This document shows, piece after piece, positions 24,601 through 33,396 of a stretch of DNA of 42,011 nt; the first letter of the stretch is position 1, and each line of letters starts with the position of its first letter. The stretch covers positions 205,753-247,763 of the forward strand of contig NW_019775700.1 of assembly GCF_001039355.2 (NCBI RefSeq), read 5' to 3'. Below the pieces are notes generated by a model, which saw only the letters and a list, made by a program, of their open reading frames with translations, did not search any database and was not told the origin of the DNA. Source of the DNA: Lingula anatina. Its lineage: Eukaryota; Brachiopoda; Lingulata; Lingulida; Lingulidae. Made by a program: the position numbers and the translations under genes.

Positions 24601-25597
24601 TTTGAAAAATAATGACGTTGCGTACGTAGCTTAGTTCATGGGGCTTACTTTGAAACCAGTTTTGTTACTCTAACTCATTCCTAGTTGGCTCTTCAAGGCC
24701 GAAAGTGTCTGACTGGGCCAACTAGCCCCGGTGTCATGTACCAGAAAGTCCCCCATGACAGAGGGTCCGCTTCCAATTACTTTGTACAGGTGAGCCTCGC
24801 CCTAGATTTTTGACCCACTTAGGTCGAACTAACCCTAACCATTATAATTATAGGGAGAGCGGACTTTCTGTCACACAGACTCTCAGTTTCGTGACAACGG
24901 TCTCCCCTATAGAGCCTGATCAGCAAGCTATCATCTGTACCACTATACGAAACTTCAAAATTGACCCAGAATTTAGTCTGCATGATGCTGCATAAAGGTT
25001 TTTCATTACTCAATTGTTTTTTTATGTAAACCATGTACTTTATACTCGCATTGCTTATTGAAATGCAATATTTTTCTATCACGTAAACAGTAAATGCAAT
25101 TTTGACAAAACACAATCACAATAACTTCAACATGTAATTGCCGTTTTTAGTGCCATATCAAGGAGCCTATTTTCATCATTGGGCCAACGCGTACGGGGAC
25201 AACCTTTCTGCAGAGCTTGCTGTACCAGGACCCGCTTAAAACTTCGCCACTCTTCTACGAGTTGATGTGCCCCGTGGAGGAGAACACAGACGCTGTGGAC
25301 GCTGGGAAAGACCCGCGTGTTCTCATGTTCAGTTTCTTTCTAGGTATAATATAATTGATGAATTTATTTTAATGCGTGGTAACTACAAAAACCCAACAAT
25401 TGATTCTGGTATTTCAAATCTTTGAGGATTGTTCTTTTATGGGCGTTCAGTGGACCGTATTGACCGTAATAAGGAGTGAGTCATTTGCTGACTTTGCCGA
25501 GGCAATGGATTCATGGGATTACCAGTTTTATGTTTTTTGAGAACCATCTCTCAGGCTCTTTCGCTCTCACACACTCACACGCGCGTGAGCGCACGAG

Positions 25598-25641
<44 letters not shown>

Positions 25642-25642
25642 C

Positions 25643-25691
<49 letters not shown>

Positions 25692-27164
25692 ACTGGAAAG
25701 AAAGAGAGTTCTCAAATTATTTTGTAATATATATACGTATATTTCAGAAGCCGCATACCGAGGTAAGCGACTGTTTAAAAATATTCACAACATCCAGGCC
25801 AAGAGTCCTCACGAGTGTTTCCCTTTGTTCGAAAATATGGGGATATTTAAGGCTTACCAAGGGATAAGCGGTAACACTGGACCATATAGAGACTGGGTGC
25901 GCGCTCGAACCAAGGAAGAGATGGTGGAAGCCTATCGTTTCCATCGATTGCAACTTCAGCTTATTCTTTTAGCAAGAAGTAGGTGTAGGAATGTGGTCGT
26001 TATAGACATAATAAAAGGATTCACCTTTATCGCTTCTCCATTTCAAAAATTAGGATCAGAACATAATAGAACTTAGTCCTCTCAAATTGATCTCTTTTCC
26101 TTTGGATGTTTTTGATCGGATTCAGAACACCTGACTAACAGATCCGTGGATCAAATATGGCGACCCACTAAAAACTTAATTCCCGATTAGACACTGAATA
26201 GATTCCCCGTGAGTATTACTTAACAAACATTCAAGGACCTGTTATTCTGTTGTTCTGAATGCGCCCTTTGTCGTATTATTATAAAAAACTTTTGTGCATA
26301 TTTAAATTTCTATTTATATTCATATATTTAATGTGATTATGAATTTTTTAGTTAAATCGTACTGAAAACGAATTTCAACATCAACATCTTTTATTAGACT
26401 CAGCAAGCAGTGACCAGCACGTCATTCTGAAAGATTCCATGCACGGGCTGTACCTGGGCGCAATCCTGGCGGTGTATCCGGACGCAATGTTCATTCACAC
26501 CTACCGCAATCCATGCAAATCGATCGCCTCCGTGTGCTCATTGGTGCAGCACTTCACTACTTGTGCCTACGACCTCAAAGATATAGGTAGGGGCTTGTTC
26601 TCAAACATCATCTTACCTTTTTTAAATACACTAACTTTTGAAATACAGTATACTAACCTTTAAAATAATAATCTGTTGAGACTTTTTCTGACCTGTGAAA
26701 TAAAAAAATTATTTAAGTTTTTGTTGTTAATTTGTTTCATGATCCTGTCAATGTAAATAACGTTTGGTTAAGTAAATAACGTTTGGTTAAGTATGATTTC
26801 TGATTGCGTTTTAGTTGTCTGTGTTCATATTTTAGGAAGAGACGTCCTAGACGACCCCCTTTTTCACGCGGGGAACGAAATCCTAGAATTCAGAAAGAAC
26901 CACCCTGATCAAGAACACAGATTCGTCGATATAGACTACGAACATCTTGTGAGAGCGCCCATAGATACAGTGAGACAGATTTATGACAATTTTGGGCTCG
27001 ATCTCAGCGAGCAAGCTGAAGCGAAGATGAAGGAGTATATAAAAGAAAATCCCCAAAATAAATATGGTCGTCACCATTACGACTTGGAGCTGTACGGGTT
27101 GAAGGAGGAGGAAATATTTGAGAAATTTCGAGATTATATTGAATATTTTAACATTCAGTGCTAA
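21652..27164 (+). CDS. Sulfotransferase (Sulfotransfer_3-like), copy A, five exons
   Basis: Exons 21652-21993, 25151-25343, 25748-25978, 26398-26586 and 26836-27164 join without a break to 427 aa. Exon 1 gives a hydrophobic N-terminal segment (about residues 6-30, ILIFSYYCCYCAIVLLDWLL), a probable signal anchor. Exon 2 carries the 5'-phosphosulfate loop IFIIGPTRTGTTFLQSLL (GPTRTGTT from residue 125). Exon 4 carries HVILKDSMHG and the 3'-phosphate motif HTYRNPCKSIASVCSL (R292, S300). Exon 5 has the family tail (FVDIDYEHLV, IYDNFGLDLS, ENPQNKYGRHHYDL). Such enzymes move sulfate from PAPS to a hydroxyl or amine of an acceptor; the acceptor is unknown. A differs from B and C in Thr for Met in the P-loop. 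Intron 1 is swollen to 3157 bp by inserted elements. A functional copy is likely. Confidence 0.92.
22828..24429 (-). pseudogene. Decayed CR1/L2-like non-LTR retrotransposon
   Basis: Minus-strand fragments in order: the end of an endonuclease domain (FGAIYHPPGS, LFLIGDFNTLPDQ; 24429-24142), a linker (24037-23657, with KPWITTDFKDLIKQRLKAF), the start of reverse transcriptase (KAIGPDQIPNWVIRYF and VIPAPKV; 23632-23175, frameshifted), then the C-terminal tail typical of these elements (LESVQRRALRIIYPFYTYKDAL, LRERRDVLFKNFF; 23190-22828). The catalytic core of the reverse transcriptase with the (Y/F)xDD box is missing: the frame jumps from the first RT motifs to the tail near 23050. Several frames and stops are broken, so it is dead. 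The clade is inferred from the tail. Confidence 0.8.
24736..24897. mobile_element. MITE-like repeat nested in the end of the TA-flanked element, copy 2
   Basis: Removing this segment restores a right end close to CCAACTAGCCCCGG-GTCTCCCC, the mirror of the left end of the host element, so it inserted into that end. Its ends are loosely inverted (CAGAAAGTCCCCC and, on the minus strand, CAGAAAGTCCGC). It matches 20178-20360. Confidence 0.6.
25595..25688. repeat. (CA)n(GA)n microsatellite, intron 2 of copy A
   Basis: CA units, a short CAGTCGCAG bridge, then GA units. Copy B has the same locus with the extra (CT)n; copy C has nearly lost it (40089-40106). Confidence 0.95.
26115..26266. mobile_element. 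MITE in intron 3 of copy A
   Basis: Starts ATTCAGAACACCTGACTAAC after a short end and finishes TGTTCTGAATGCGCCC. Homologous, at the same position in intron 3, to 33845-36524 (split) in B and 40515-40690 in C, and of the family of 3505-3679. It was therefore present before the gene was duplicated. Confidence 0.75.
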
Positions 27165-28289
27165 CTTCATAACAAAGTAATATAAACTACTGAAATGTCT
27201 TAGTTAGAAACATTTAGAAAAAATGACGCTGAATTTAAAAAACTTTAAGATTGCACATAGTAGTTCACAATGGGGAGATAATACTTGGCATTAGATATCA
27301 AGTCATTAGATCAAGTCATGGAATAAGGTGCCTATACGGCCTATCATAGGCATAACTGACCCAGTATGTGCCCCTACCAGATATTTAAAGATGTTTCGTA
27401 AAAATTCTAGTATTACCAGAATTATTGTCAAAGCTATAAATTCTTAAAAGGCATATAACGGTTGAAAAATTTATTAAAAGACCAAATGTCGGTAAAAAAA
27501 ATCCCTCTGTGGTGTACTTTTATTTATCCTCTAGGCTTAATTAGCAAAGAAAAGGTACAACATGCTCTAGGTCGAACAACACGGCATGGGCTGTGTTAGT
27601 TGGGACGAACATTTACAAGAAGGGGGCCTACTCTCTGTGCAGAGTCGCCAGATATAATCTCTTTTTTTTCAACCGAACAATGTAGGGTAGGGTAAATAAT
27701 AGTTTTTTTTTTTTTTTGGGGGGGGGGGGGAGAATATCTCAAGGAACAGGGGCCTTTAGAGGCGAAATGGGTCAAAAAGTTCATTTCTGGTGAGATATTT
27801 GAGCTAGGGGCATTCTTTAAATCGGTAATTACATAACTATATTTGGAAAAGCATGTGTAGTATATATATATACAGTAACTGTAGTAGCTATATGCATGTA
27901 CATACCCGTATTGAATAGGGTTGGGTGAAGCACAAATTTGATAAGTAAGTTTTTTCTATGGCAGAAAATTATGTTAAATACACATGTGCATTTTTTTTTT
28001 TTTTCACAATAGCCATTGAGGTTGGTTAAATGATGATTTTCAAAATGGCAGATAAAACGCCCTAACAAGAGTTTCAACATTGACGGTTGAAGGACCCATA
28101 GTTTGTAAGATGCCCTTTCTTATGTTTTTGGGGTTGTAAATATACATGTATATTTTTCTCGTGTTAACACTGCCATTGTTACATTTTAAATGGAGTTTGG
28201 TTACCCTATTGACGGAAGAGCCAGATCTCAGTCAGTAAAAATAAAGAGTGATAACATATCTCAAGTTCTGCTGGATGTCAGTTAAGAAG

Positions 28290-28814
28290 GAAGAATCAGA
28301 ATTATCCTTACCACAAGCAACCAAAGGGTAAATGTGTTTAAATTTTTTAAAAAGAGATGGATGGATGGATTATTTTTGTTCTGCACGAAAGGAGCCGGGG
28401 AAGCAATCATCATGAACCGAGACAGCAAACAAGTTGCCAAAGAAATGTCCAATGTCTGAATGTCCAAGAATATCTTTCCTCTCTTTGAGAACATTTCCTA
28501 CAAAATAACTGCATATTGGGGTTACTTTTTCACTTTCGTATATCACCACTTTTAATCCTTGCACGTCACAGACTTCATTAGTTCCCCAAATATATTATAA
28601 TCCATCATACATCTGTTGGGAATGTTCTTTTCAAAGATAGGAAAATACTTTATTGGAGATTCCGACATTGGAAATTTCCTGGCAACTTCTTTGCTAGCCT
28701 CAGCTTATGACAGGGATTTCTTCAAGCTTCATACTCGTAAAGCAAAGGTGCATCATCCATCCTATTCTAATAATTTAAAAATATTCACTTTTTGGTAAGG
28801 ATAATTGATTCTTC
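28290..28814. repeat. Diverged inverted duplication of an exon-like segment
   Basis: The minus strand of 28290-28503 and the plus strand of 28614-28814 align at roughly 70% by eye (for example GACATTGGACATTTCTTTGG against GACATTGGAAATTTCCTGGC). Both keep an open frame over most of their length with similar peptides (DILGHSDIGHFFGNLFAVSVHD and YFIGDSDIGNFLATSLLASAYD regions) and both end at a matching, splice-donor-like GGTAAGGATAATT. I do not recognise the protein. They could be two inverted exons of an unknown gene or transposon-derived copies. Confidence 0.5.
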
Positions 28815-29345
28815 ATTACAATTCTCATCCAACAGACGTTGAGAAATCTTATCACTCCTCGTTTTGATTGATCAAGATGACTGAGGTGGTTCATTGCCCC
28901 CATTATCGAAGATTCTGGCTCTTCAGTGTTGTATGACAGTTAACCGCCAGCTTTCATGGTAACTGAACTCTCTGTTATGGTTTCTACAACCCCTAAAATA
29001 TAGAAAAAACATATAACACACTATAGTACCTTTAACTGTTGTTGATAAAACTCTGGGTATACCGTACGCGTTTTGTTTGCCAATTTGAAAATTGTTATTT
29101 AACCAACCTAAATAATTGTTGTAGAAATAAATGATTGCCATATTTTTGTTCAGCATCAAATTTCGCATCAGAAAACACCTGTTATGGAAAATTGTTGAGA
29201 ATTTGAAATACGGGTAAGGCATAATTCGCCAATTTGAAGCTATTGCTGTTGCACAAGCATGTTATACATCGTTTCTTATTTATTTTATTTTTTTATTTAT
29301 TTTCATTTTATTTTATTTTATTTATTTGTTTATTATTATTTTATT

Positions 29346-29371
29346 TGTGTGTGTGTGTGTGTGTGTGTGTA
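29346..29371. repeat. (GT)n microsatellite
   Basis: About 13 GT units, after a T/A-rich TTTAT-type stretch (29276-29345). Confidence 0.9.
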
Positions 29372-29879
29372 AGTATGTGTCTGGTATCACTTGTGAGATA
29401 TAATGCAAGTAGAAAATATTACATGGGTCCAACATCAATATAGGCTTAAGTCTTCACATTCGCTTGCATACGTCTAATTAGTACAAAAATATATGTAATA
29501 GTAGTAGTATAAGTGTATGTAGGTCCCACAGTTCCAAAATTGTAAATTACACCAAATTTCTAAAATAGCGGCATGCAACCAACTTGGTTTTGATCAAAAT
29601 AATTGCTAAACATTTTCCTCATGTGGCCAAAGATGTATTCTTTTGCTTAAATTCAGCAATTTTATCTACTGACACTTAATTTGTAGATCAGGCAAAATCC
29701 TTTAAATATGTTAAGAGACATATTTTTGTACTAATTATACTACTAATTGTACATACAATCTGTAGGTACATGTAATGTCTGAATCCTATATTGATTTTGG
29801 AAGCTTATAACAAGTTCTACTAACAATTTATAAAACAGATAATGATAAAAATGTATTCTGCGCCAGGAAATAATAAAAT

Positions 29880-30500
29880 ACGATGTATAACACGCTTATG
29901 AAGGTGTAATAGTTTCAAAATGGAGAATTATAGCGGCCATCTTGGATTTGGTGGCCATAATGCCAAAAGTGAGTTTCTTCTTCATAATTTAGTCCAGTAT
30001 CGATGGTTAATATGAAAAAAAATGGATTGAGACATATTCGAAAGAGAATTGTCAATATCCATGGTTTTGAAGCTTTCATGAACAAATATCTTGAAAATTA
30101 CTTAAAACACCCCCTTTGACCCTTTAAGTCATTTCTATCACCAAAGCAATATCAAAAGACTTTTTCACTACCAAAATAGTAAGAATGGATATATTACACG
30201 TTTATGTAAGTCAAACGCTTCAAAAATCAACATAAAATAGCAAAATCATGTCCACTTTCAAAATGGCGGATGGCGGCCATCTTGGATTTGAGGTGCAAAA
30301 TGGCCGCCAGTTGTTTCCAAAATGTCAAAAATGGGTTCCTTGTTCCTTGTCCCTAATTTAGTAAGGTTTGATAATCTATACATGTTTATAGGCAAAAAAA
30401 AGATGGAAATTTATGAAATATATATCATAGTTTGGTAACCAATTTACATAATTTATGCTAATTATGCTAATTTATGCATCGATAGAGCATGTTTCTGCGG
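29880..30500. repeat. Repeat with two diverged ~340-bp units containing GGCGGCCATCTTGG
   Basis: Two units start near 29910 (TTTCAAAATGGAGAATTATA, then GCGGCCATCTTGGATTTG) and 30250 (TTTCAAAATGGCGGATGGCG, then GCCATCTTGGATTTG). Both continue with a CCAAAA(G/T)T(G/C)...TTC TTC/CCTTG...TAATTTAGT(C/A) pattern. It looks like an old dispersed element; the class is unknown. Confidence 0.5.
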
Positions 30501-30534
30501 ATGAAAAAATTAATTTGGCCCAAGGAATATTCAT

Positions 30535-30828
30535 TGTACTATAAAATGCAGCGTTTGACCCCTTAACAAGCCTACTAGATTTTCTTCTTCTTAGTTCTTG
30601 ACTTCAAAATGTAACGCCATTGATTTCAAAACACATTTAAATTTGACACAGTAAGGCTTATGTGGAAATGTCCTCACTAATACACCTGTTGACAGAGCAA
30701 GTCGTCGCTGTCATGGCCTGATCACGAGCGTATCCAAGTTAATGACACTTATTAGATTTGGTAGCGCTGATAAACCTTAACGGAAACACGTCACACATTA
30801 CACCCATAAGAAAAATATATGGCAGATG
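30535..30828. repeat. Intergenic segment duplicated between A-B and B-C spacers
   Basis: From GCAGCGTTTG (near 30550) to ATATATGGCAGATGTA this matches 37470-38232 (GCAGCGTTTG near 37470; GGTGTCATGGCCTGATCAC, TTAGATTTGGTAGCGCTG and others), showing that the duplication unit included the spacer. In the B-C copy the match is interrupted by the MITE at 37953-38219. Confidence 0.75.
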
Positions 30829-31752
30829 TACGGTGTCATTCGGAACTCCTCGACAATTTCCGGCTATCTTCCGAACCACTCGGCTCACCGTCGATTGATT
30901 CCTACGTCATCATATCTCGGCCGTATGACAGACGTCGCCATTTTGGAACTACTCTAGATACCCGGATGTAAACAATAATAAACATGGCGGCGCCCTGACA
31001 GGACATTCAGAACTCCTTGACAATATCCTCAGTGTTTCCAGTTGTTTTTCACGTAGTTTGAAGTCTTGATCTTTAAAAAGTGGGCAGGAAGATAGTGCAT
31101 ATTCAATACATTCGTCGAATGACGCCATATTTGTTAGATCCACGTGTTTTGGGGGAACTATATTGTTTTGATTGCGGTATACATTAGTGATGCGGCGCCG
31201 TCCATCCGGGTTCTTGACCTGATCACATATGTTGTGCGTAGGCGACATTTTTTACTGTCATACACATCCGAGACTAGTTTCAATGCGTTCGGAAGCATTC
31301 GGAACTCCTCGACAATTTCCGGCTATCTTCCGAACGCCTTGAAACTAGTCTCGGATGTATGACAGTAAAAAATGTCGCCTACGCACAACATATGTGATCA
31401 GGTCAAGAACCCGGATGGACGGCGCCGCATCACTAATGTATACCGCAATCAAAACAATATAGTTCCCCCAAAACACGTGGATCTAACAAATATGGCGTCA
31501 TTCGACGAATGTATTGAATATGCACTATCTTCCTGCCCACTTTTTAAAGATCAAGACTTCAAACTACGTGAAAAACAACTGGAAACACTGAGGATATTGT
31601 CAAGGAGTTCTGAATGTCCTGTCAGGGCGCCGCCATGTTTATTATTGTTTACATCCGGGTATCTAGAGTAGTTCCAAAATGGCGACGTCTGTCATACGGC
31701 CGAGATATGATGACGCAGGAATCAATCGACGGTGAGCCGAGTGGTACGGTGT
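30829..31752. mobile_element. Palindromic (foldback-like) insertion with 8-bp target duplication
   Basis: TACGGTGT stands on both sides (30829-30836 and 31745-31752). The B-C spacer has the uninterrupted site (GATGTAAGGTGTGTTATCAG near 38231). Between them lie two inverted arms, 30876-31295 and 31327-31744, that I read as identical except for two substitutions and a 2-bp indel, around a 31-bp loop. A 40-bp segment beginning CATTCGGAACTCCTCGACAA occurs at the left edge (30837-30876) and again at the centre (31296-31335). Each arm carries the same 99-codon frame. An 8-bp duplication would suit hAT or P-type elements, but I recognise no transposase and the outer ends (CCACTCGGCTCACC) do not match a family I know. 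Confidence 0.8.
31372..31671 (+). pseudogene. Helicase-like N-terminal fragment in the right arm of the palindrome
   Basis: A 99-codon frame opens at ATG (MSPTHNICDQVKNPDGRRR) with a second, perhaps original, start at MASFDECIEYALSSC, followed by FKLREKQLETLRILSR, then loses recognisable character and stops. The mirrored arm encodes the same peptide at 31248-30949 on the minus strand. From memory, a small acidic start followed by a FKLxxxQxExL segment precedes the ATP-binding motif in RecQ-like helicases found in many copies in invertebrate genomes. Here the frame ends before any Walker A motif, so it cannot make a helicase. The assignment is inferred from this short stretch. Confidence 0.45.
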
Positions 31753-32311
31753 GTCATCAGTGGAGGTAAGTCAAGACATTTTAGATAAATTCTGTTCGGT
31801 TTTCAAAAAATGTGCCCCTCCCCACCCCCGGTCGCCTTGGTGCCATCCCTGGTGCATTCAAACTAAACCAATTCTTGAAGTACTCCTTCCAATATATTAT
31901 AGCAACCCTCCACCTACATGTATACACACGGGTGCACACACACACACACACACACACGCACACACACACACACACTTATGGTCAGAATCTATATGAATTA
32001 CGAGCTGCAGTAAGGTTTGGTAAACACGTATTGAAAATCCACTACACTTGAAAAAAGAAGTCTATACATTGAATCTACAATAGGGCAACTGAGGCGAGAG
32101 TCTATTTATATTAAATAGGGCGTTTGAGGTAAGAAGCCAGGTGAGGCAGCGCCATTTTCCGTTGTTTTCAGTTGCTTTGATAGTTCATAGTTCACTCAGT
32201 CGTCGTGTTCCAACTAGCAAGGCCGGTTACCTGAATTTTCTTTTTTCAGTGACAACAAAATATATAACAGGTATATTACACCCAGGTCTGTGACCATAGT
32301 GAGTGTTTACT
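31753..32311. other. 5' flank of sulfotransferase B
   Basis: It matches the flank of C (TTTTAGATAAATTCTGTTCGG at 31780 and 38268) and, from about 32034, the flank of A. It contains a CA microsatellite (31929-31976), a leader conserved in all three copies (TTTTCAGTTGCTTTGATA) and the TATA-like box. Confidence 0.7.
32261..32267 (+). promoter_or_regulatory. Candidate TATA box, sulfotransferase B
   Basis: TATATAA, 45 bp before the ATG, inside a block shared with copies A and C. Confidence 0.45.
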
Positions 32312-33322
32312 ATGGCATTACTCAGCGATATTCTTTTCTTCTGCTACTACTGCTGCTACTGTGTCATCATTCTTCTCGACTGGTATCTCCATGTCGTCCT
32401 GGGACGTCGCTTTACGCCGCTCACAGAAGACAGCCTGCTCCGAGATCTGTCTCTTAACGACCAGCGTCTGCTGCTGTCCGACAGTCTCACTGGGCGCTGG
32501 TGGTACCAGGGGTTCACTCAACTGTTGAAATGCTACCGTGAAGATGACACCTGCTCGGTGGATGGAAGGATGGGGATAGAAATCAGATGGAAGGAAATAT
32601 TAAAGAACAGACTTGCTATATCAAGACGACTTCCGAATGTGGATTTGACCAAGGTAAGTGTACAGAGTCTGATACTGCCACTCGTACCACTATACAAAGC
32701 TTTAAAATTGACCCAGAACTTAGTCAGCACGATGCTGCATAAAGGTTTTTCATTTCTCACTGTTTTTTATGTAAACCCGGCACTTTATACTCGTGTCGCT
32801 TATTGAAATGCAACATTTTTCTGCCATTTAAACAGTAAACCCAATTTACAATTAATAGCAATTCAACCGCTTAAGAGGTCAACATGTACATTGCCGTTTT
32901 TTTTAAGTGCCCTATCAACGAGCCTATTTTCATCATTGGGCCAATGCGGACGGGGACAACGTTTCTGCAGAGCTTGCTGTACCAGGATCCGCGGAACACT
33001 TCGCCACTCTTCTACGAGTTGATGCGCCCCGTGGAGGAGAACACAGACGCCGTGAACGCTGGGAAAGATCCGCGTGTTCTCATGTTCAGTTTCCTTTTAG
33101 GTATGTAATTTTTGTATTTATTTAAATGATTATAACCTCAAAAACCCAACCTTTGTTTTTTGTATTTCAAATACAGTACTTGAGGATTGTTCTTTTATGG
33201 GCGTTCCGAGGACCGTATGGACCGTAATAACTTGTGAGTCATTTGCTGACTTTGCCGAGGCGATAGATTCATGGGATTACCAGTTTGATGTTTTTGAGAA
33301 CCATCTCTCAGGCTTTTTTTCT

Positions 33323-33396
<74 letters not shown>

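Larger units (their letters stand above)
22003..24907. mobile_element. Composite TA-flanked element in intron 1 of copy A
   Basis: The left end is GGGGAGACCCGGGCTAGTTG after TA (22001-22002). The right end, on the minus strand, is GGGGAGACC, followed outside by TA (24908-24909). Copy B at the same place reads straight from GTAAGTGTA into CAGAGTCTGAT, so the whole 2.9 kb is an insertion with a TA target duplication, as in Tc1/mariner-type elements. Inside are inverted blocks of GGGGC(A/T)AGTTGG(C)CCC type near both ends (22368-22412 and 24504-24545), a decayed LINE (22828-24429) and a nested MITE (24736-24897). No transposase is seen. Confidence 0.7.
27165..30534. other. Intergenic region between sulfotransferases A and B, first part
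   Basis: The first ~150 bp after the stop of A match the region after the stop of C (GATTGCACATAG(T/C)AG(T/C)TCACAATGG). The remainder has T/G homopolymers (27702-27730), an inverted pair of exon-like segments (28290-28814), a GT microsatellite (29346-29371) and a repeat rich in ATGGCGG/GGCCATCTTGG (29880-30500). No gene was recognised. Confidence 0.55.

Noticed and set aside
25513-26076. Single 187-codon frame through sulfotransferase A exon 3
   Set aside because: The first third is microsatellite and intron; the homologous part starts at the acceptor (25748) and ends at the donor (25978), as in copies B and C.
21652-27164. Recent bacterial transfer or contamination for the bacterial-like sulfotransferases
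   Set aside because: Five exons with conserved phases in three tandem copies mean a long-resident eukaryotic family; ancient transfer cannot be judged here.
30837-31744. Pure assembly artefact explaining the palindrome
   Set aside because: The 8-bp target duplication and the empty paralogous site argue for a real insertion, though long-read confirmation is still decisive.
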